A DNA stretch of 26,182 nucleotides from BTRG01 sp036986275 (lineage in GTDB: Bacteria; Pseudomonadota; Gammaproteobacteria; Acidiferrobacterales; SZUA-150): positions 1 to 26,182 of the forward strand of contig BTRG01000035.1 in assembly GCA_036986275.1 (NCBI GenBank), read 5' to 3'. The translations under genes were made by a program, and so were the position numbers. Below are positions 1 to 8,915 of this stretch, one piece after another. Under the pieces are notes generated by a model, which searched no databases, was not told where the DNA came from, and saw only the letters and a program-made list of their open reading frames with translations. How positions within the stretch are numbered: the first letter of the stretch is position 1; each line of letters begins with the position of its first letter.

Positions 1-564
1 GCCATGGTGGGCGCCGTGCTGGGTGATTACGTCAAGGGTGCGGTGGACAGCCAGTATGCCGGCGATATCAGGCAAGCCATCGTTTTGCATCGGAAGATCG
101 ATACTTATACTGATGCCCACAAGAGAGTACTGGACAGTAAAAAGCTCTTTAGTGCGTCGCGTAGACGTTATGCCGGGGTGTTGCTGGATCTGTTCTTCGA
201 TCATTTTCTGGCGCGTCATTGGCGACAGTATTCGAATCAAGGCCTGCCGGAGTTCACGCAATCGGCCTATCAGGCATTGCAACTGCATGAACCCTTATTG
301 CCATCCGCCATGTGTTTGATGACACAGGCCATGAGGCATCAGGACTGGTTAGGCGCCTATGCGACGGAGCAGGGCATTGCCAATGCCGCAAACGGTTTGG
401 CGCGCCGCTATCCACGTCATCACAGATTGCGGGGTGGCGTCGAAGAACTGCTGCGGAATTATCATGAACTGGAATCATTATTTCAGAGTTTTTTCCCTGA
501 GCTGATCGCCTTTGTCGAACGGCATAAAACACCTGCTGTGCTGCCGGTTGCCAACGTGGGGTAA
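1..564 (+). CDS. acpH: ACP phosphodiesterase (DUF479 family), 5' end cut by window
   Basis: Related to E. coli AcpH, which removes the 4'-phosphopantetheine arm from acyl carrier protein in the cytoplasm. Seen: an LGDYVKG segment right at the start, HRKID at residues 29-33 counted from the ATG at base 4, and DHFLARHW at about 66-73, all family hallmarks. The reading frame is open back to base 1, and family members start with an MNFLAHLHLA-like stretch about 15 residues before the LGDYVKG part. The ATG at base 4 is therefore probably internal and the true start lies outside the window. Its stop is 5 bases before truA, so the two are probably co-transcribed. DUF479 members are not all shown to be ACP hydrolases, so the function is by family only. 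Confidence 0.85.
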   Translation, partial: AMVGAVLGDYVKGAVDSQYAGDIRQAIVLHRKIDTYTDAHKRVLDSKKLFSASRRRYAGVLLDLFFDHFLARHWRQYSNQGLPEFTQSAYQALQLHEPLLPSAMCLMTQAMRHQDWLGAYATEQGIANAANGLARRYPRHHRLRGGVEELLRNYHELESLFQSFFPELIAFVERHKTPAVLPVANVG

Positions 565-569
565 GACCC

Positions 570-1349
570 GTGCGTATTGCGGCCATACTCGAATATGATG
601 GTTCAGGCTATAGCGGCTGGCAGTGGCAGGAGGGCACCGCTACGGTGCAGGGTGTGGTGGAAGCGGCATTTTCAAAAGTCGCCAATGAACCCCTGCGCGT
701 GATTACCGCCGGCCGTACCGATACCGGCGTACATGCCACGGCCCAGGTCATTCATTTTAATACTGCCAGTGCACGCAGCAGCCGTTCCTGGGTCTATGGC
801 GCTAACAGTAATTTGCCTGATGATGTGGCGGTGTTGTGGGCCAATGAGGTGGATGAATCCTTTCATGCCCGTTTTGATGCTACCGGTCGTCACTATTGCT
901 ATATTATTCTGAATCGCAAGATACGTCCGACATTGTTGCATCAGCGAGTGACCTGGGAATACCGGCCCCTGGATGTGGCGCGTATGCAGCGAGCCGCGCA
1001 GCACCTCGAAGGGACACACGACTTTGATTCTTTTCGCACGGTGCATTGCCAGGCCAAGAGCCCGGTGCGTGAATTACGGCATCTGCATGTCGAGCGCCGC
1101 GGTGAGTTTGTATTTATTCATGCCTATGCCAATGCCTTCCTGCATCACATGGTCCGCAACCTGGCCGGTGTGTTGATGACCATAGGGGCGGGGGAACAGG
1201 AACCGGACTGGGCGGCCGAGGTGCTGGAGCGAAAAGATCGTACTCAAGGCGGCGTGACGGCAGCGGCGCAGGGCCTGTACCTGACGGCCATAGAATACCC
1301 ACAAGCATCTGGTATTCCCCGGCTTTCACGGGAATGTGGCCTTTGGTAA
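570..1349 (+). CDS. truA: tRNA pseudouridine(38-40) synthase TruA
   Basis: Isomerises uridine to pseudouridine at positions 38-40 of the anticodon arm of many tRNAs. The 259-residue protein has the TruA signature: an N-terminal EYDGSGYSGWQ strand, the catalytic motif GRTDTGVHA with Asp51, FRTVHCQAKSPVREL near residue 150, and the C-terminal FLHHMVRNLAGVL segment. Length is normal for the family. The start is GTG at 570 (MRIAAILEYDG), which fits the usual family N-terminus; no ATG lies nearby in frame. It sits 5 bases after the ACP phosphodiesterase gene and 31 bases before trpF. The truA-trpF pairing is common in gammaproteobacteria. Confidence 0.95.
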   Translation: MRIAAILEYDGSGYSGWQWQEGTATVQGVVEAAFSKVANEPLRVITAGRTDTGVHATAQVIHFNTASARSSRSWVYGANSNLPDDVAVLWANEVDESFHARFDATGRHYCYIILNRKIRPTLLHQRVTWEYRPLDVARMQRAAQHLEGTHDFDSFRTVHCQAKSPVRELRHLHVERRGEFVFIHAYANAFLHHMVRNLAGVLMTIGAGEQEPDWAAEVLERKDRTQGGVTAAAQGLYLTAIEYPQASGIPRLSRECGLW

Positions 1350-1380
1350 GCTCGCCCCTTCCTGAACAGGGCGGGATACA

Positions 1381-2001
1381 ATGCGAACTCGGGTCAAAAT
1401 TTGCGGCATTACCCGGCCGGAAGATGCGCAGGCGGCAGTGTTACACGGTGCCGATGCCGTGGGCCTGGTGTTCGTGGCCGAGAGCCCCCGCTATGTGACG
1501 CTGCAACAGGCAAGCGACATTATCCGGACCCTGCCGGCCTTTGTCAGCCGTGTCGGTTTGTTTGTCGATGCTCAGGCGAAGCAGGTTGAGGCAGCCCGGG
1601 ACAGTACCGGCATAGACACCCTGCAGTTCCATGGCAGTGAAACGCCAGAGTATTGCCGTGGTTTTGGTCGCCCATATATCAAGACCATACACATGCGTGG
1701 CGACATCGATCTCGCCGCACAGGCAGAAAAATATCACGATGCCGCCGCCCTGTTGCTCGACAGCTATCACCCTGAGATGGCAGGCGGCAGCGGAGAGGTC
1801 TTTGACTGGTCGCAGGTGCAACAGAATATTGGCAAGCCTTTGATCCTGGCGGGGGGTCTGAATCCGGGCAATGTGGCCCGGGCCATCCGGCAACTCAAGC
1901 CCTATGCCGTGGATGTCAGTAGTGGTGTCGAGGCCAGTAAGGGCATCAAGGATGGCGTCAGGATTGCGGCATTTATTAAAGAGGTGAATAACAGTTTATG
2001 A
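1381..2001 (+). CDS. trpF: Phosphoribosylanthranilate isomerase
   Basis: Performs the Amadori rearrangement of N-(5-phosphoribosyl)anthranilate to CdRP in tryptophan synthesis. It is a single-domain (beta/alpha)8 barrel of 206 residues. Seen: VKICGIT with the general-base Cys8, LQFHGSE at 81-87, the general acid Asp127 in LLLDSY, LAGGLNP at 157-162 and DVSSGVE for phosphate binding. The ATG at 1381 follows a purine-rich gggcggga stretch. The 3' end overlaps trpB by four bases (ATGA), implying translational coupling. Unlike enterobacteria, where TrpF is fused to TrpC, it is a stand-alone gene here, as in pseudomonads and Chromatiales. Confidence 0.96.
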   Translation: MRTRVKICGITRPEDAQAAVLHGADAVGLVFVAESPRYVTLQQASDIIRTLPAFVSRVGLFVDAQAKQVEAARDSTGIDTLQFHGSETPEYCRGFGRPYIKTIHMRGDIDLAAQAEKYHDAAALLLDSYHPEMAGGSGEVFDWSQVQQNIGKPLILAGGLNPGNVARAIRQLKPYAVDVSSGVEASKGIKDGVRIAAFIKEVNNSL

Positions 2002-3194
2002 CATACGCATTACCCGATGATCGCGGCCACTTCGGACCCTATGGCGGTCTGTTTGTTGCCGAGACATTAATGCAGCCCCTGAAGGAATTGCGTGAGGCCT
2101 ATGAGGCGGCGCGCGATGATGCCGGATTTCAGGATGAGTATATGCGTGACTTGCGGCTCTACGTGGGCCGGCCTTCACCACTCTATCCCGCCGAACGCCT
2201 GAGCGAGGCCTGGGGCGGCGCCCGGGTCTATCTCAAGCGCGAAGACCTGAACCATACCGGTGCCCATAAAGTGAACAACACCATAGGTCAGGCCTTGCTG
2301 GCCAAGCGTATGGGTAAGCGCCGCATTATTGCCGAGACCGGTGCCGGTCAGCATGGCGTCGCCAGTGCGACCGTGGCCGCACGCCTGGGGCTGGAGTGTG
2401 TGGTTTATATGGGCACCGAGGATATTGAGCGCCAGGCAATTAATGTCTATCGCATGAAGTTGCTGGGTGCCGAGGTGCGACCGGTGACCTCGGGTTCGCG
2501 CACATTGAAAGACGCACTGAATGAAGCCATGCGTGACTGGGTTACCAATGTCGAGGATACATTCTATATTATAGGGACGGTGGCCGGTCCCCATCCCTAC
2601 CCGGCCATGGTGCGGGACTTTCAGACTGTGATTGGTCATGAAGTCCGTCACCAGATCCACGAATTTGAAGACCGCCTGCCCGATGCCCTGGTGGCCTGTG
2701 TCGGCGGCGGTTCTAATGCGATAGGCCTGTTCTATCCCTTTATCGATGATGAGGCAGTGGCGTTTTACGGTGTCGAGGCCGCCGGCGAAGGCCTGGCCAC
2801 CGGTCATCATGCGGCGCCCTTGTGCGAGGGTCGCCCCGGTGTCTTGCATGGCAATCGGACGTATTTAATGGAGACCGATGACGGCCAGATCATAGAGACG
2901 CATTCCATTTCCGCCGGCCTGGATTATCCCGGCGTCGGCCCCGAGCATGCCTGGTTGAAAGACAGTGGCCGTGCCAACTATGTTGCCATTGACGATACTG
3001 AAGCCCTGGCCGCGTTTCATGAGCTCACGCGCGTGGAGGGCATTTTGCCGGCACTGGAGTCCAGTCATGCCATTGCCTATGCCAGGAAACTGGCGCAAGA
3101 GCTGGGCCGGGGCAAGACTATGGTCGTGAACTTGTCCGGTCGGGGGGATAAAGACGTGCATACTATTGCCGCTAAAGAGGGGATCAGCTTCTGA
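1998..3194 (+). CDS. trpB: Tryptophan synthase beta chain
   Basis: PLP enzyme condensing indole with L-serine to give tryptophan, in an alpha2-beta2 complex with TrpA. The 398 residues match the TrpB1 family in length. Seen: HTGAHKVNNT with PLP-binding Lys91, ETGAGQHG with catalytic Glu113, the phosphate-binding GGGSN at 236-240, and SGRGDKD near the C-terminus. The start ATG overlaps the trpF stop (ATGA), and a GAGGTGA Shine-Dalgarno lies inside the end of trpF. The stop codon shares a base with the trpA start (TGATG), which would keep the two subunits in equal amounts. Confidence 0.97.
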   Translation: MTYALPDDRGHFGPYGGLFVAETLMQPLKELREAYEAARDDAGFQDEYMRDLRLYVGRPSPLYPAERLSEAWGGARVYLKREDLNHTGAHKVNNTIGQALLAKRMGKRRIIAETGAGQHGVASATVAARLGLECVVYMGTEDIERQAINVYRMKLLGAEVRPVTSGSRTLKDALNEAMRDWVTNVEDTFYIIGTVAGPHPYPAMVRDFQTVIGHEVRHQIHEFEDRLPDALVACVGGGSNAIGLFYPFIDDEAVAFYGVEAAGEGLATGHHAAPLCEGRPGVLHGNRTYLMETDDGQIIETHSISAGLDYPGVGPEHAWLKDSGRANYVAIDDTEALAAFHELTRVEGILPALESSHAIAYARKLAQELGRGKTMVVNLSGRGDKDVHTIAAKEGISF

Positions 3195-4012
3195 TGTCGC
3201 GCATTGCCGGGCAATTCAAATTATTAAAGGCGCAAGGCCGTTGCGCCCTGATTCCCTTTATTACTGCCGGCGATCCCGAGCCTGGCGTCACCGTGCCGCT
3301 GATGCATACCCTGGTCGAGGCCGGTGCCGATATTATAGAGCTGGGCGTGCCGTTTTCCGATCCCATGGCCGAGGGCCCGGTGATACAGCATGCCTGCGAG
3401 CGGGCGTTGCAACACCATGTCAGTCTGCATGATGTGCTGTCCATGGTGAAACGGTTTCGCCAGACCAATACCAAGACGCCCGTTATCCTCATGGGTTATC
3501 TCAATCCTGTTGAAGTGATGGGTTATGAGACCTTTGCGGCCGCTGCCGCCGAGGCCGGGGTAGACGGCATACTGACTGTAGACTTGCCGCCGGAAGAAGC
3601 GGACGAATATGTACCCGCCATGAAGGCCAGGGGGCTGGATGCCATCTTTTTACTGGCGCCCACCAGTACCGAAGAGCGCATGCGGCGTGTCGCAGACGTG
3701 GCCGGTGGTTTCGTTTATTATGTTTCCTTGAGAGGCGTCACCGGCGCCGGCAATCTGGATACCCGCGAAGTGGCTGATAAACTTGATATTATACGCAGCC
3801 ATACGAACCTGCCCATAGGCGTGGGTTTTGGTATCCATGATGCCGCGACAGCTGCCGAGATCGCTACTGTGGCCGATGCCGTGGTCGTGGGCAGTGCGCT
3901 CGTGCGTCGTGTGGGCGACCTGGCCGATGAGCCTGAGAAAATTAATGCCGCGGCGGGGGCCTTTATCAAGGGTCTGCGTCTGGCAATCGATAATGTAGGA
4001 GCTGCAGCATGA
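3194..4012 (+). CDS. trpA: Tryptophan synthase alpha chain
   Basis: Cleaves indole-3-glycerol phosphate to indole and glyceraldehyde-3-phosphate; indole then channels to TrpB. It has 272 residues and a TIM barrel. Seen: PFITAGDPEP near the N-terminus, catalytic Glu49 in IIELGVPFSDP, the RGVTGAG loop, and phosphate-binding GFGI and GSALV segments. Odd: the second catalytic position, normally Asp60 in the ADGP motif, is Glu here (MAEGP; codon GAG at 3371-3373). All other landmarks look intact, so I treat the gene as functional. It overlaps trpB by one base upstream and accD by four bases downstream. Confidence 0.96.
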   Translation: MSRIAGQFKLLKAQGRCALIPFITAGDPEPGVTVPLMHTLVEAGADIIELGVPFSDPMAEGPVIQHACERALQHHVSLHDVLSMVKRFRQTNTKTPVILMGYLNPVEVMGYETFAAAAAEAGVDGILTVDLPPEEADEYVPAMKARGLDAIFLLAPTSTEERMRRVADVAGGFVYYVSLRGVTGAGNLDTREVADKLDIIRSHTNLPIGVGFGIHDAATAAEIATVADAVVVGSALVRRVGDLADEPEKINAAAGAFIKGLRLAIDNVGAAA

Positions 4013-4911
4013 GCTGGTTCGACAAGCTGTTACCGCCCAAGATCAAGAGCGAGAGTAGCAAGAAATCCATTCCCGAGGGGTTATGGAAGAAATGCCCTGC
4101 CTGCGGCGCGGTACTGTACAGTGCCGAGCTCGAGAATAATATGAATGTTTGCCCCAAGTGCGATCACCATATGCGTATTGGCGCACGCCGTCGCCTGGAA
4201 TTGTTTCTCGATCCCGAGCCACATGAAGAGTTAGGCACGGAATACACACCTGTAGATGCCCTGAAGTTCAAGGACAGCAAGAAATACAAGGATAGACTTA
4301 GCGATGCCCAGAAAAAAACCGGCGAGACGGATGCCCTGATCGTCATGCAAGGCCAGGTAAAAGGCTCGCCGCTGGTGGTCTGTGCCTTTGAGTTTGCCTT
4401 CATGGGCGGTTCCATGGGTTCGGTGGTCGGTCAACGTTTTACCGCAGCCGCTAATCGCAGTCTGGAGCGCAGAATTCCGCTGGTATGCTTTTCGGCCAGT
4501 GGCGGCGCGCGCATGCAAGAGGCCTTGCTGTCGCTGATGCAAATGGCCAAGACCAGTGCAGCGCTTACGCAGTTAGGCAAGAATGGCATTCCTTATATTT
4601 CTGTGTTGACGGATCCTACCATGGGGGGTGTCTCGGCCAGCTTTGCCATGCTGGGTGATGTGATTGTCGCCGAACCCAAGGCGCTGATTGGGTTTGCCGG
4701 ACCCCGTGTGATTGAACAAACGGTACGCGAGACCTTGCCCGAGGGTTTCCAGCGCTCCGAATTTTTATTGGAACATGGTGCTATCGATATGATTGTCTCA
4801 CGCAAAGATATGCGTGACCGTCTTTCCAGCCTCTTGTCCATGCTCTCCAGCAAGATTGCCGAAGCGGCACAATCTGATACCCCCTCCCAAGCACAAGCCT
4901 CCGAAGCCTGA
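4009..4911 (+). CDS. accD: Acetyl-CoA carboxylase carboxyltransferase beta subunit
   Basis: With AccA it forms the carboxyltransferase half of acetyl-CoA carboxylase, moving CO2 from biotinylated AccB to acetyl-CoA to make malonyl-CoA for fatty acid synthesis. The 300-residue protein has the N-terminal four-cysteine zinc ribbon (Cys29, Cys32, Cys48, Cys51) and the crotonase-like core with FMGGSMGSVVG, SGGARMQE and GGVSASFAMLGD. The ATG overlaps the trpA stop (ATGA). The C-terminal tail (Ser/Gln/Ala rich) is poorly conserved in the family. The trpBA-accD-folC order is widespread in beta- and gammaproteobacteria. The stop region probably also carries the start of folC. Confidence 0.97.
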   Translation: MSWFDKLLPPKIKSESSKKSIPEGLWKKCPACGAVLYSAELENNMNVCPKCDHHMRIGARRRLELFLDPEPHEELGTEYTPVDALKFKDSKKYKDRLSDAQKKTGETDALIVMQGQVKGSPLVVCAFEFAFMGGSMGSVVGQRFTAAANRSLERRIPLVCFSASGGARMQEALLSLMQMAKTSAALTQLGKNGIPYISVLTDPTMGGVSASFAMLGDVIVAEPKALIGFAGPRVIEQTVRETLPEGFQRSEFLLEHGAIDMIVSRKDMRDRLSSLLSMLSSKIAEAAQSDTPSQAQASEA

Positions 4912-6164
4912 GCCCTCGCACACTACAAGACTGGCTGGAGTGGATGGCGAGCTGCCATCCACAAGACATCGAACTGGGTCTGGATCGCACACTCCAGGTA
5001 GCGAACAGTCTGCAATTGAACACACTTGCCGCTACGGTCGTGACAGTTGCCGGTACCAATGGTAAGGGTTCAACTGTCAGAGTGCTGGAATCTATCTATC
5101 AGGCCGCGGGTTACCGTACGGCTGCCTATACTTCCCCGCATCTCTGCCGCTACAACGAACGTGTGCATATCAATACACAAGACGTGGATGATGCCCTGTT
5201 GTGCCTGGCGTTCGAGAAAATTGAACATGCCCGTGGTGAGATACCGTTAACCTATTTTGAGTTTGGCACCCTGGCGGCACTGTGGATATTCCAGCAACAG
5301 GCGCCGGAGATTGTGATGCTGGAGGTGGGTCTGGGTGGACGCCTGGATGCAGTGAATATCATTGACGCCGATGTGTCGGTGGTGACGACTGTCGATATCG
5401 ATCACACGGATTGGCTGGGCCATGACCGCGCGGTCATTGCCCGGGAGAAAGGGGGGATTTTTCGCAAGGGACGGCCGGCAGTCTGTGGCCAGCATCCCCC
5501 GGTGCAGGCGCTGCTGGATGTGGCCCGTGAGGCAGGTGCAAGCATGCATGCATTAAATGATGACTACAGTTATACATGCGAGGCCAATGGCTGGACCTGG
5601 CGCAGTGGGGACACGATACGCAACGCCTTACCGTTTCCCGTCTTGCGTGGCGACCATCAACTGGATAATGCGGCCACGGTATTGATGGTTGTCGAGCTAT
5701 TAAAAGGTCGGCATCCGGTATCGAATCAGGCTGTCAGGAAGGGGTTGCTGGAAGCGGTTCTTGCCGGTCGCTACCAGGTGTTGCCCGGGCATCCGATCGT
5801 GGTGCTGGATGTGGCCCATAACCCGGAAGCGGCACGGTCATTACGCGTCACACTGGAGCAGCAAGTGATCGCGGGCAGGACACTGGCTGTGGCGGCAATG
5901 CTGGCCGACAAGGCCATAGCCGAAGTGTTTGCCATCTTGCAACCCTGTATCGATAGCTGGTATCTGGCTGCGCTGGATGTCCCGCGTGGGGCCTCATCGC
6001 AAGACCTGGATCGGGCCCTGGGTGCAGTGGTTTCCCCCAAACAACACTTTAAAGATGTGAATGCCGCCTACGCCGCGGCACGGGTGGCCGCGGGTGATAA
6101 TGACCGCATCCTGGTGTTTGGCTCCTTTCACACCGTCGGTGATATACTCGTGCTACGTGTTTAA
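4908..6164 (+). CDS. folC: Folylpolyglutamate/dihydrofolate synthase, probable CTG start
   Basis: Adds glutamate to dihydropteroate and to folates, using ATP. Seen, counting from the ATG at 4944: the P-loop GTNGKGST at 37-44, TSPHLCRYNERV, LEVGLGGRLDAVN, DHTDWLG, the REKGGIF lysine motif and DVAHNPEA. The first ATG in frame (4944) would give 406 residues but removes a TLQDWLEWM stretch, encoded at 4920-4946, that matches the usual family opening (LxxWLxW...HPxxIDLGLxR). The frame is open upstream only to 4878 and contains no ATG, GTG or TTG there. The best candidate is CTG at 4908, overlapping the accD stop as CTGA, for 418 residues. No strong Shine-Dalgarno precedes it. The identity is certain; the start is inferred. 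Confidence 0.93.
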   Translation: MSPRTLQDWLEWMASCHPQDIELGLDRTLQVANSLQLNTLAATVVTVAGTNGKGSTVRVLESIYQAAGYRTAAYTSPHLCRYNERVHINTQDVDDALLCLAFEKIEHARGEIPLTYFEFGTLAALWIFQQQAPEIVMLEVGLGGRLDAVNIIDADVSVVTTVDIDHTDWLGHDRAVIAREKGGIFRKGRPAVCGQHPPVQALLDVAREAGASMHALNDDYSYTCEANGWTWRSGDTIRNALPFPVLRGDHQLDNAATVLMVVELLKGRHPVSNQAVRKGLLEAVLAGRYQVLPGHPIVVLDVAHNPEAARSLRVTLEQQVIAGRTLAVAAMLADKAIAEVFAILQPCIDSWYLAALDVPRGASSQDLDRALGAVVSPKQHFKDVNAAYAAARVAAGDNDRILVFGSFHTVGDILVLRV

Positions 6165-6172
6165 GGTGAACT

Positions 6173-6829
6173 ATGGCCAAGCAAACTGACCCCGCCCCGG
6201 AATTTGATTCCAGACATCGTATCGTCGGCGCCATTATTCTGGTCTCACTGGCGGTGATTTTTGTCCCCATGTTGCTCGATGGTGAGCGCATGGCTCGTCA
6301 TGATGCCTTTGACCAATCGTCCCAGGCGAAACGCAGTACCCGTGTGGTCGTGAGCAATGCTGACGATATACGGCGTGGCGCCTCAGCGGTAACGGAACCA
6401 ACGGCGGAATCCGGCAGCGAATCAGTTCCGGCCACAAAGAAATCGACGCCGACATCGGTGAGACAAGTATTGATGGAATTGCGCTCCAGGAGCGCCACCG
6501 GGGAGGCAGCCAAAAAGAAGGCGCTTCCCGCCAGCTCAAAACCGGCCCCTGTCGTTAAAAAATCCAGGCCCAAGTCCGTTGCACCGGTAGTGGACCAGGG
6601 CTGGGTGGTGCAGGTCGGCACCTTTTCTGATCCTGGCAACGTGGCCAAACTCAAGAGTCGTTTGCTTAAGCATGGCTTCAACGTGAACACCGAGGAAATT
6701 CGTCTCAGCTCTGGCAAGGCCATACGGGTGCGCGTAGGCCCCTTTGGTAAAAAGGCCGTAGCTGTCGATACCCGGACCCGTATACACGAGTTGGCCGGTG
6801 TCGATGGTGTTGTCCTGTCTTATCCCTGA
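6173..6829 (+). CDS. dedD: DedD-like SPOR-domain cell division protein
   Basis: Inner-membrane protein expected to bind septal peptidoglycan. The 218 residues comprise a short cytoplasmic N-terminus, one membrane helix at about 17-36 (RIVGAIILVSLAVIFVPMLL), a low-complexity Ser/Lys/Pro linker to about 140, and a C-terminal SPOR domain at about 141-217 beginning GWVVQVGTFSDPGNVAKL. SPOR domains bind glycan strands lacking stem peptides at the division site. The ATG at 6173 is preceded by AAGGTGA. The location between folC and cvpA is the standard place for dedD in gammaproteobacteria. The linker is not conserved, so DedD is assigned mainly from topology and context. Confidence 0.9.
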   Translation: MAKQTDPAPEFDSRHRIVGAIILVSLAVIFVPMLLDGERMARHDAFDQSSQAKRSTRVVVSNADDIRRGASAVTEPTAESGSESVPATKKSTPTSVRQVLMELRSRSATGEAAKKKALPASSKPAPVVKKSRPKSVAPVVDQGWVVQVGTFSDPGNVAKLKSRLLKHGFNVNTEEIRLSSGKAIRVRVGPFGKKAVAVDTRTRIHELAGVDGVVLSYP

Positions 6830-6859
6830 ATTCGCTTGCAAGCAGTCGCATTTTCATAA

Positions 6860-7357
6860 ATGAATCATGTTGATATTGCGATCGCCATCATCCTGGCGGT
6901 GTCCACCGCTATCGGTGTGTGGCGGGGTTTTGTGCGCGAGGCCATGTCCCTGCTGACTTGGCTGGTCGCCACCGCGGCATCGTGGTCATTGGCCGAGCCC
7001 ATCTCGGCATTGCTGTCTTCCACAATAGCCGATGACAATATGCGCAGGGTTGCGGCCTTCCTGATTATTTTTATGACGGTTTACATTGTTGGCACTATCG
7101 CTTCGACTATTGCCCATCGCATGTTTACCAAGCGGCCTATGCTGAAGCTCTGGAATACCTTGTTGGGTGCGGGCCTGGGTGGGATTCGTGCCGTGGTCAT
7201 TATTGTTGTCGCCGTGTTACTTGCTGGTCTGGTGCCGGCCATCCCCGCCAGTGACGGCTGGAAGGCGTCTAATTTTGTCTCCTATTTTGAAGGTGTAGCA
7301 CTGTATTCTCGTGATTGGCTTCCCGAGGATATTGCCCGTTATATCCGCTACGACTAG
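6860..7357 (+). CDS. cvpA: CvpA family inner-membrane protein
   Basis: CvpA was named for colicin V production in E. coli and is linked to envelope integrity; its biochemical role is not established. The 165-residue protein has four likely membrane helices at about 5-21, 29-48, 63-86 and 102-126. It has the family pattern of a WRGFVRE turn after helix 1 and a LLGAGLGGIRA stretch before helix 4. It lies 30 bases after dedD and 27 before purF, the usual order. I see no strong Shine-Dalgarno before the ATG. Confidence 0.92.
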   Translation: MNHVDIAIAIILAVSTAIGVWRGFVREAMSLLTWLVATAASWSLAEPISALLSSTIADDNMRRVAAFLIIFMTVYIVGTIASTIAHRMFTKRPMLKLWNTLLGAGLGGIRAVVIIVVAVLLAGLVPAIPASDGWKASNFVSYFEGVALYSRDWLPEDIARYIRYD

Positions 7358-7384
7358 ACTACGCGTTTTAGCAGAGGCGACACC

Positions 7385-8899
7385 ATGTGCAGCATTATCG
7401 GCATACTGGCCCAGGGCCCGGTGAATCAGTTGATCTACGAAGGCCTGACGGTGTTACAGCATCGGGGACAGGATGCCGCCGGCATCATCACCAGCGATGG
7501 TCAGCGTGTCTATCTGCGCAAGGACAACGGCCTGGTGCGCGATGTCTTTCGTACCCGTCACATGCTGGGTCTCAAGGGCCACCTGGGCATCGGTCATACC
7601 CGTTATCCCACGGCCGGTTGTGATTCTCCCGCCGAAGCACAGCCCTTTTATGTGAACTCCCCGCATGGTTTGGCGCTGGCCCACAACGGCAACCTTACCA
7701 ATTCCCAGGAGTTGAAAGAGGAACTCTTTCGCGAAGACCTGCGGCATATCAATACCGAGTCCGATTCGGAAATCCTGTTAAACGTGCTGGCGCATGAGTT
7801 ACGCGCGGTCAGTGGTTTGCAGGTCAAACCCGATGATGTCTTTCGTGCCGTTGAGGCCCTGCATCGCCGCTGTCGCGGCGCCTATGCCGTGGTGGTCATG
7901 ATACCCGCCTATGGCATTGTGGCTTTCCGCGATCCTCATGGCATACGTCCGCTGGTATTTGGTAAACGCGATACCGACAAAGGCCCTGAGCATATGATTG
8001 CCTCGGAGAGCGTGGCACTGGATGTCCTGGGTTTTGAGCTGGTGCGTGATGTGGCCCCGGGCGAGGCCATCTTTATTGATATGCAGGGCCAGGTCCATGG
8101 CCGCCAGTGTGCCGAACAGGCCAGGCGTTGTCCCTGCATTTTTGAATTTGTTTACCTGGCGCGTCCCGATTCCATTATTGATGGTATCGCTGTCCATAAA
8201 ACCCGTCTGCGCATGGGCGAGAAACTGGCGGCGAAGATTGGCAAAGACTGGGCCGGTGTGGATATTGATGTCGTGATCCCGATACCGGACACCAGTCGTA
8301 CCGCGGCCCTGCAAATGGCTTATGAGATGGGCGTGAAGTATCGCGAGGGCTTTATCAAGAATCGCTACATAGGCCGTACCTTCATTATGCCGGGCCAGGC
8401 CGAGCGCAAGAAATCGGTCAGGCAAAAACTCAACGCTATAGACCTGGAGTTCCGTGGCAAGAATGTGTTGCTGGTGGATGACTCCATTGTGCGCGGCACC
8501 ACATCCAAGCAGATCATACAAATGGCGCGCGAGGCCGGTGCCGCCAAGGTGTATTTTGCCTCAGCGGCACCGCCCGTGCGTTATCCCAATGTCTACGGCA
8601 TCGACATGCCCACGGCGGATGAACTGATTGCCACGGGTAGGACGGATGAAGAGATTGCTGCCGAGATCGGCGCCGATAAACTGATTTATCAGGATCTGAA
8701 GGATTTGATTGATGCCGCGCGTGAGGGTAATACAAGCATCAAGCAGTTCGATGCCTCCTGTTTTGATGGGGTATATGTCACGGGCGATGTCAGCGAAGAT
8801 TACCTGGATCGCATCGGTCGCATGCGTTCCGATGGCGCCAAGAATGCCGGTACGAATAATGAACTGGCATCTACAGAGCTGCACACCTATTCACAATAA
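7385..8899 (+). CDS. purF: Amidophosphoribosyltransferase
   Basis: Commits PRPP to purine synthesis by making 5-phosphoribosylamine with glutamine-derived ammonia. It has 504 residues, normal for the proteobacterial type. Cys2 (MCSIIGI) is the N-terminal nucleophile of the glutaminase domain, exposed after Met removal with no propeptide. LQHRGQDAAGI and GHTRYPTAG follow. The phosphoribosyltransferase domain carries the PRPP loop VDDSIVRGTTS at about 364-374. An agaggcgac Shine-Dalgarno-like sequence precedes the ATG. It ends the co-directional run; a promoter-like sequence and a terminator separate it from metZ. Confidence 0.97.
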   Translation: MCSIIGILAQGPVNQLIYEGLTVLQHRGQDAAGIITSDGQRVYLRKDNGLVRDVFRTRHMLGLKGHLGIGHTRYPTAGCDSPAEAQPFYVNSPHGLALAHNGNLTNSQELKEELFREDLRHINTESDSEILLNVLAHELRAVSGLQVKPDDVFRAVEALHRRCRGAYAVVVMIPAYGIVAFRDPHGIRPLVFGKRDTDKGPEHMIASESVALDVLGFELVRDVAPGEAIFIDMQGQVHGRQCAEQARRCPCIFEFVYLARPDSIIDGIAVHKTRLRMGEKLAAKIGKDWAGVDIDVVIPIPDTSRTAALQMAYEMGVKYREGFIKNRYIGRTFIMPGQAERKKSVRQKLNAIDLEFRGKNVLLVDDSIVRGTTSKQIIQMAREAGAAKVYFASAAPPVRYPNVYGIDMPTADELIATGRTDEEIAAEIGADKLIYQDLKDLIDAAREGNTSIKQFDASCFDGVYVTGDVSEDYLDRIGRMRSDGAKNAGTNNELASTELHTYSQ

Positions 8900-8915
8900 A
8901 CACCGTGGCCGTGCA

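Noticed and set aside
2175..2849. 224-residue minus-strand frame inside trpB
   Set aside because: Shadow of the strongly conserved trpB coding frame; no start signals or recognisable motif.
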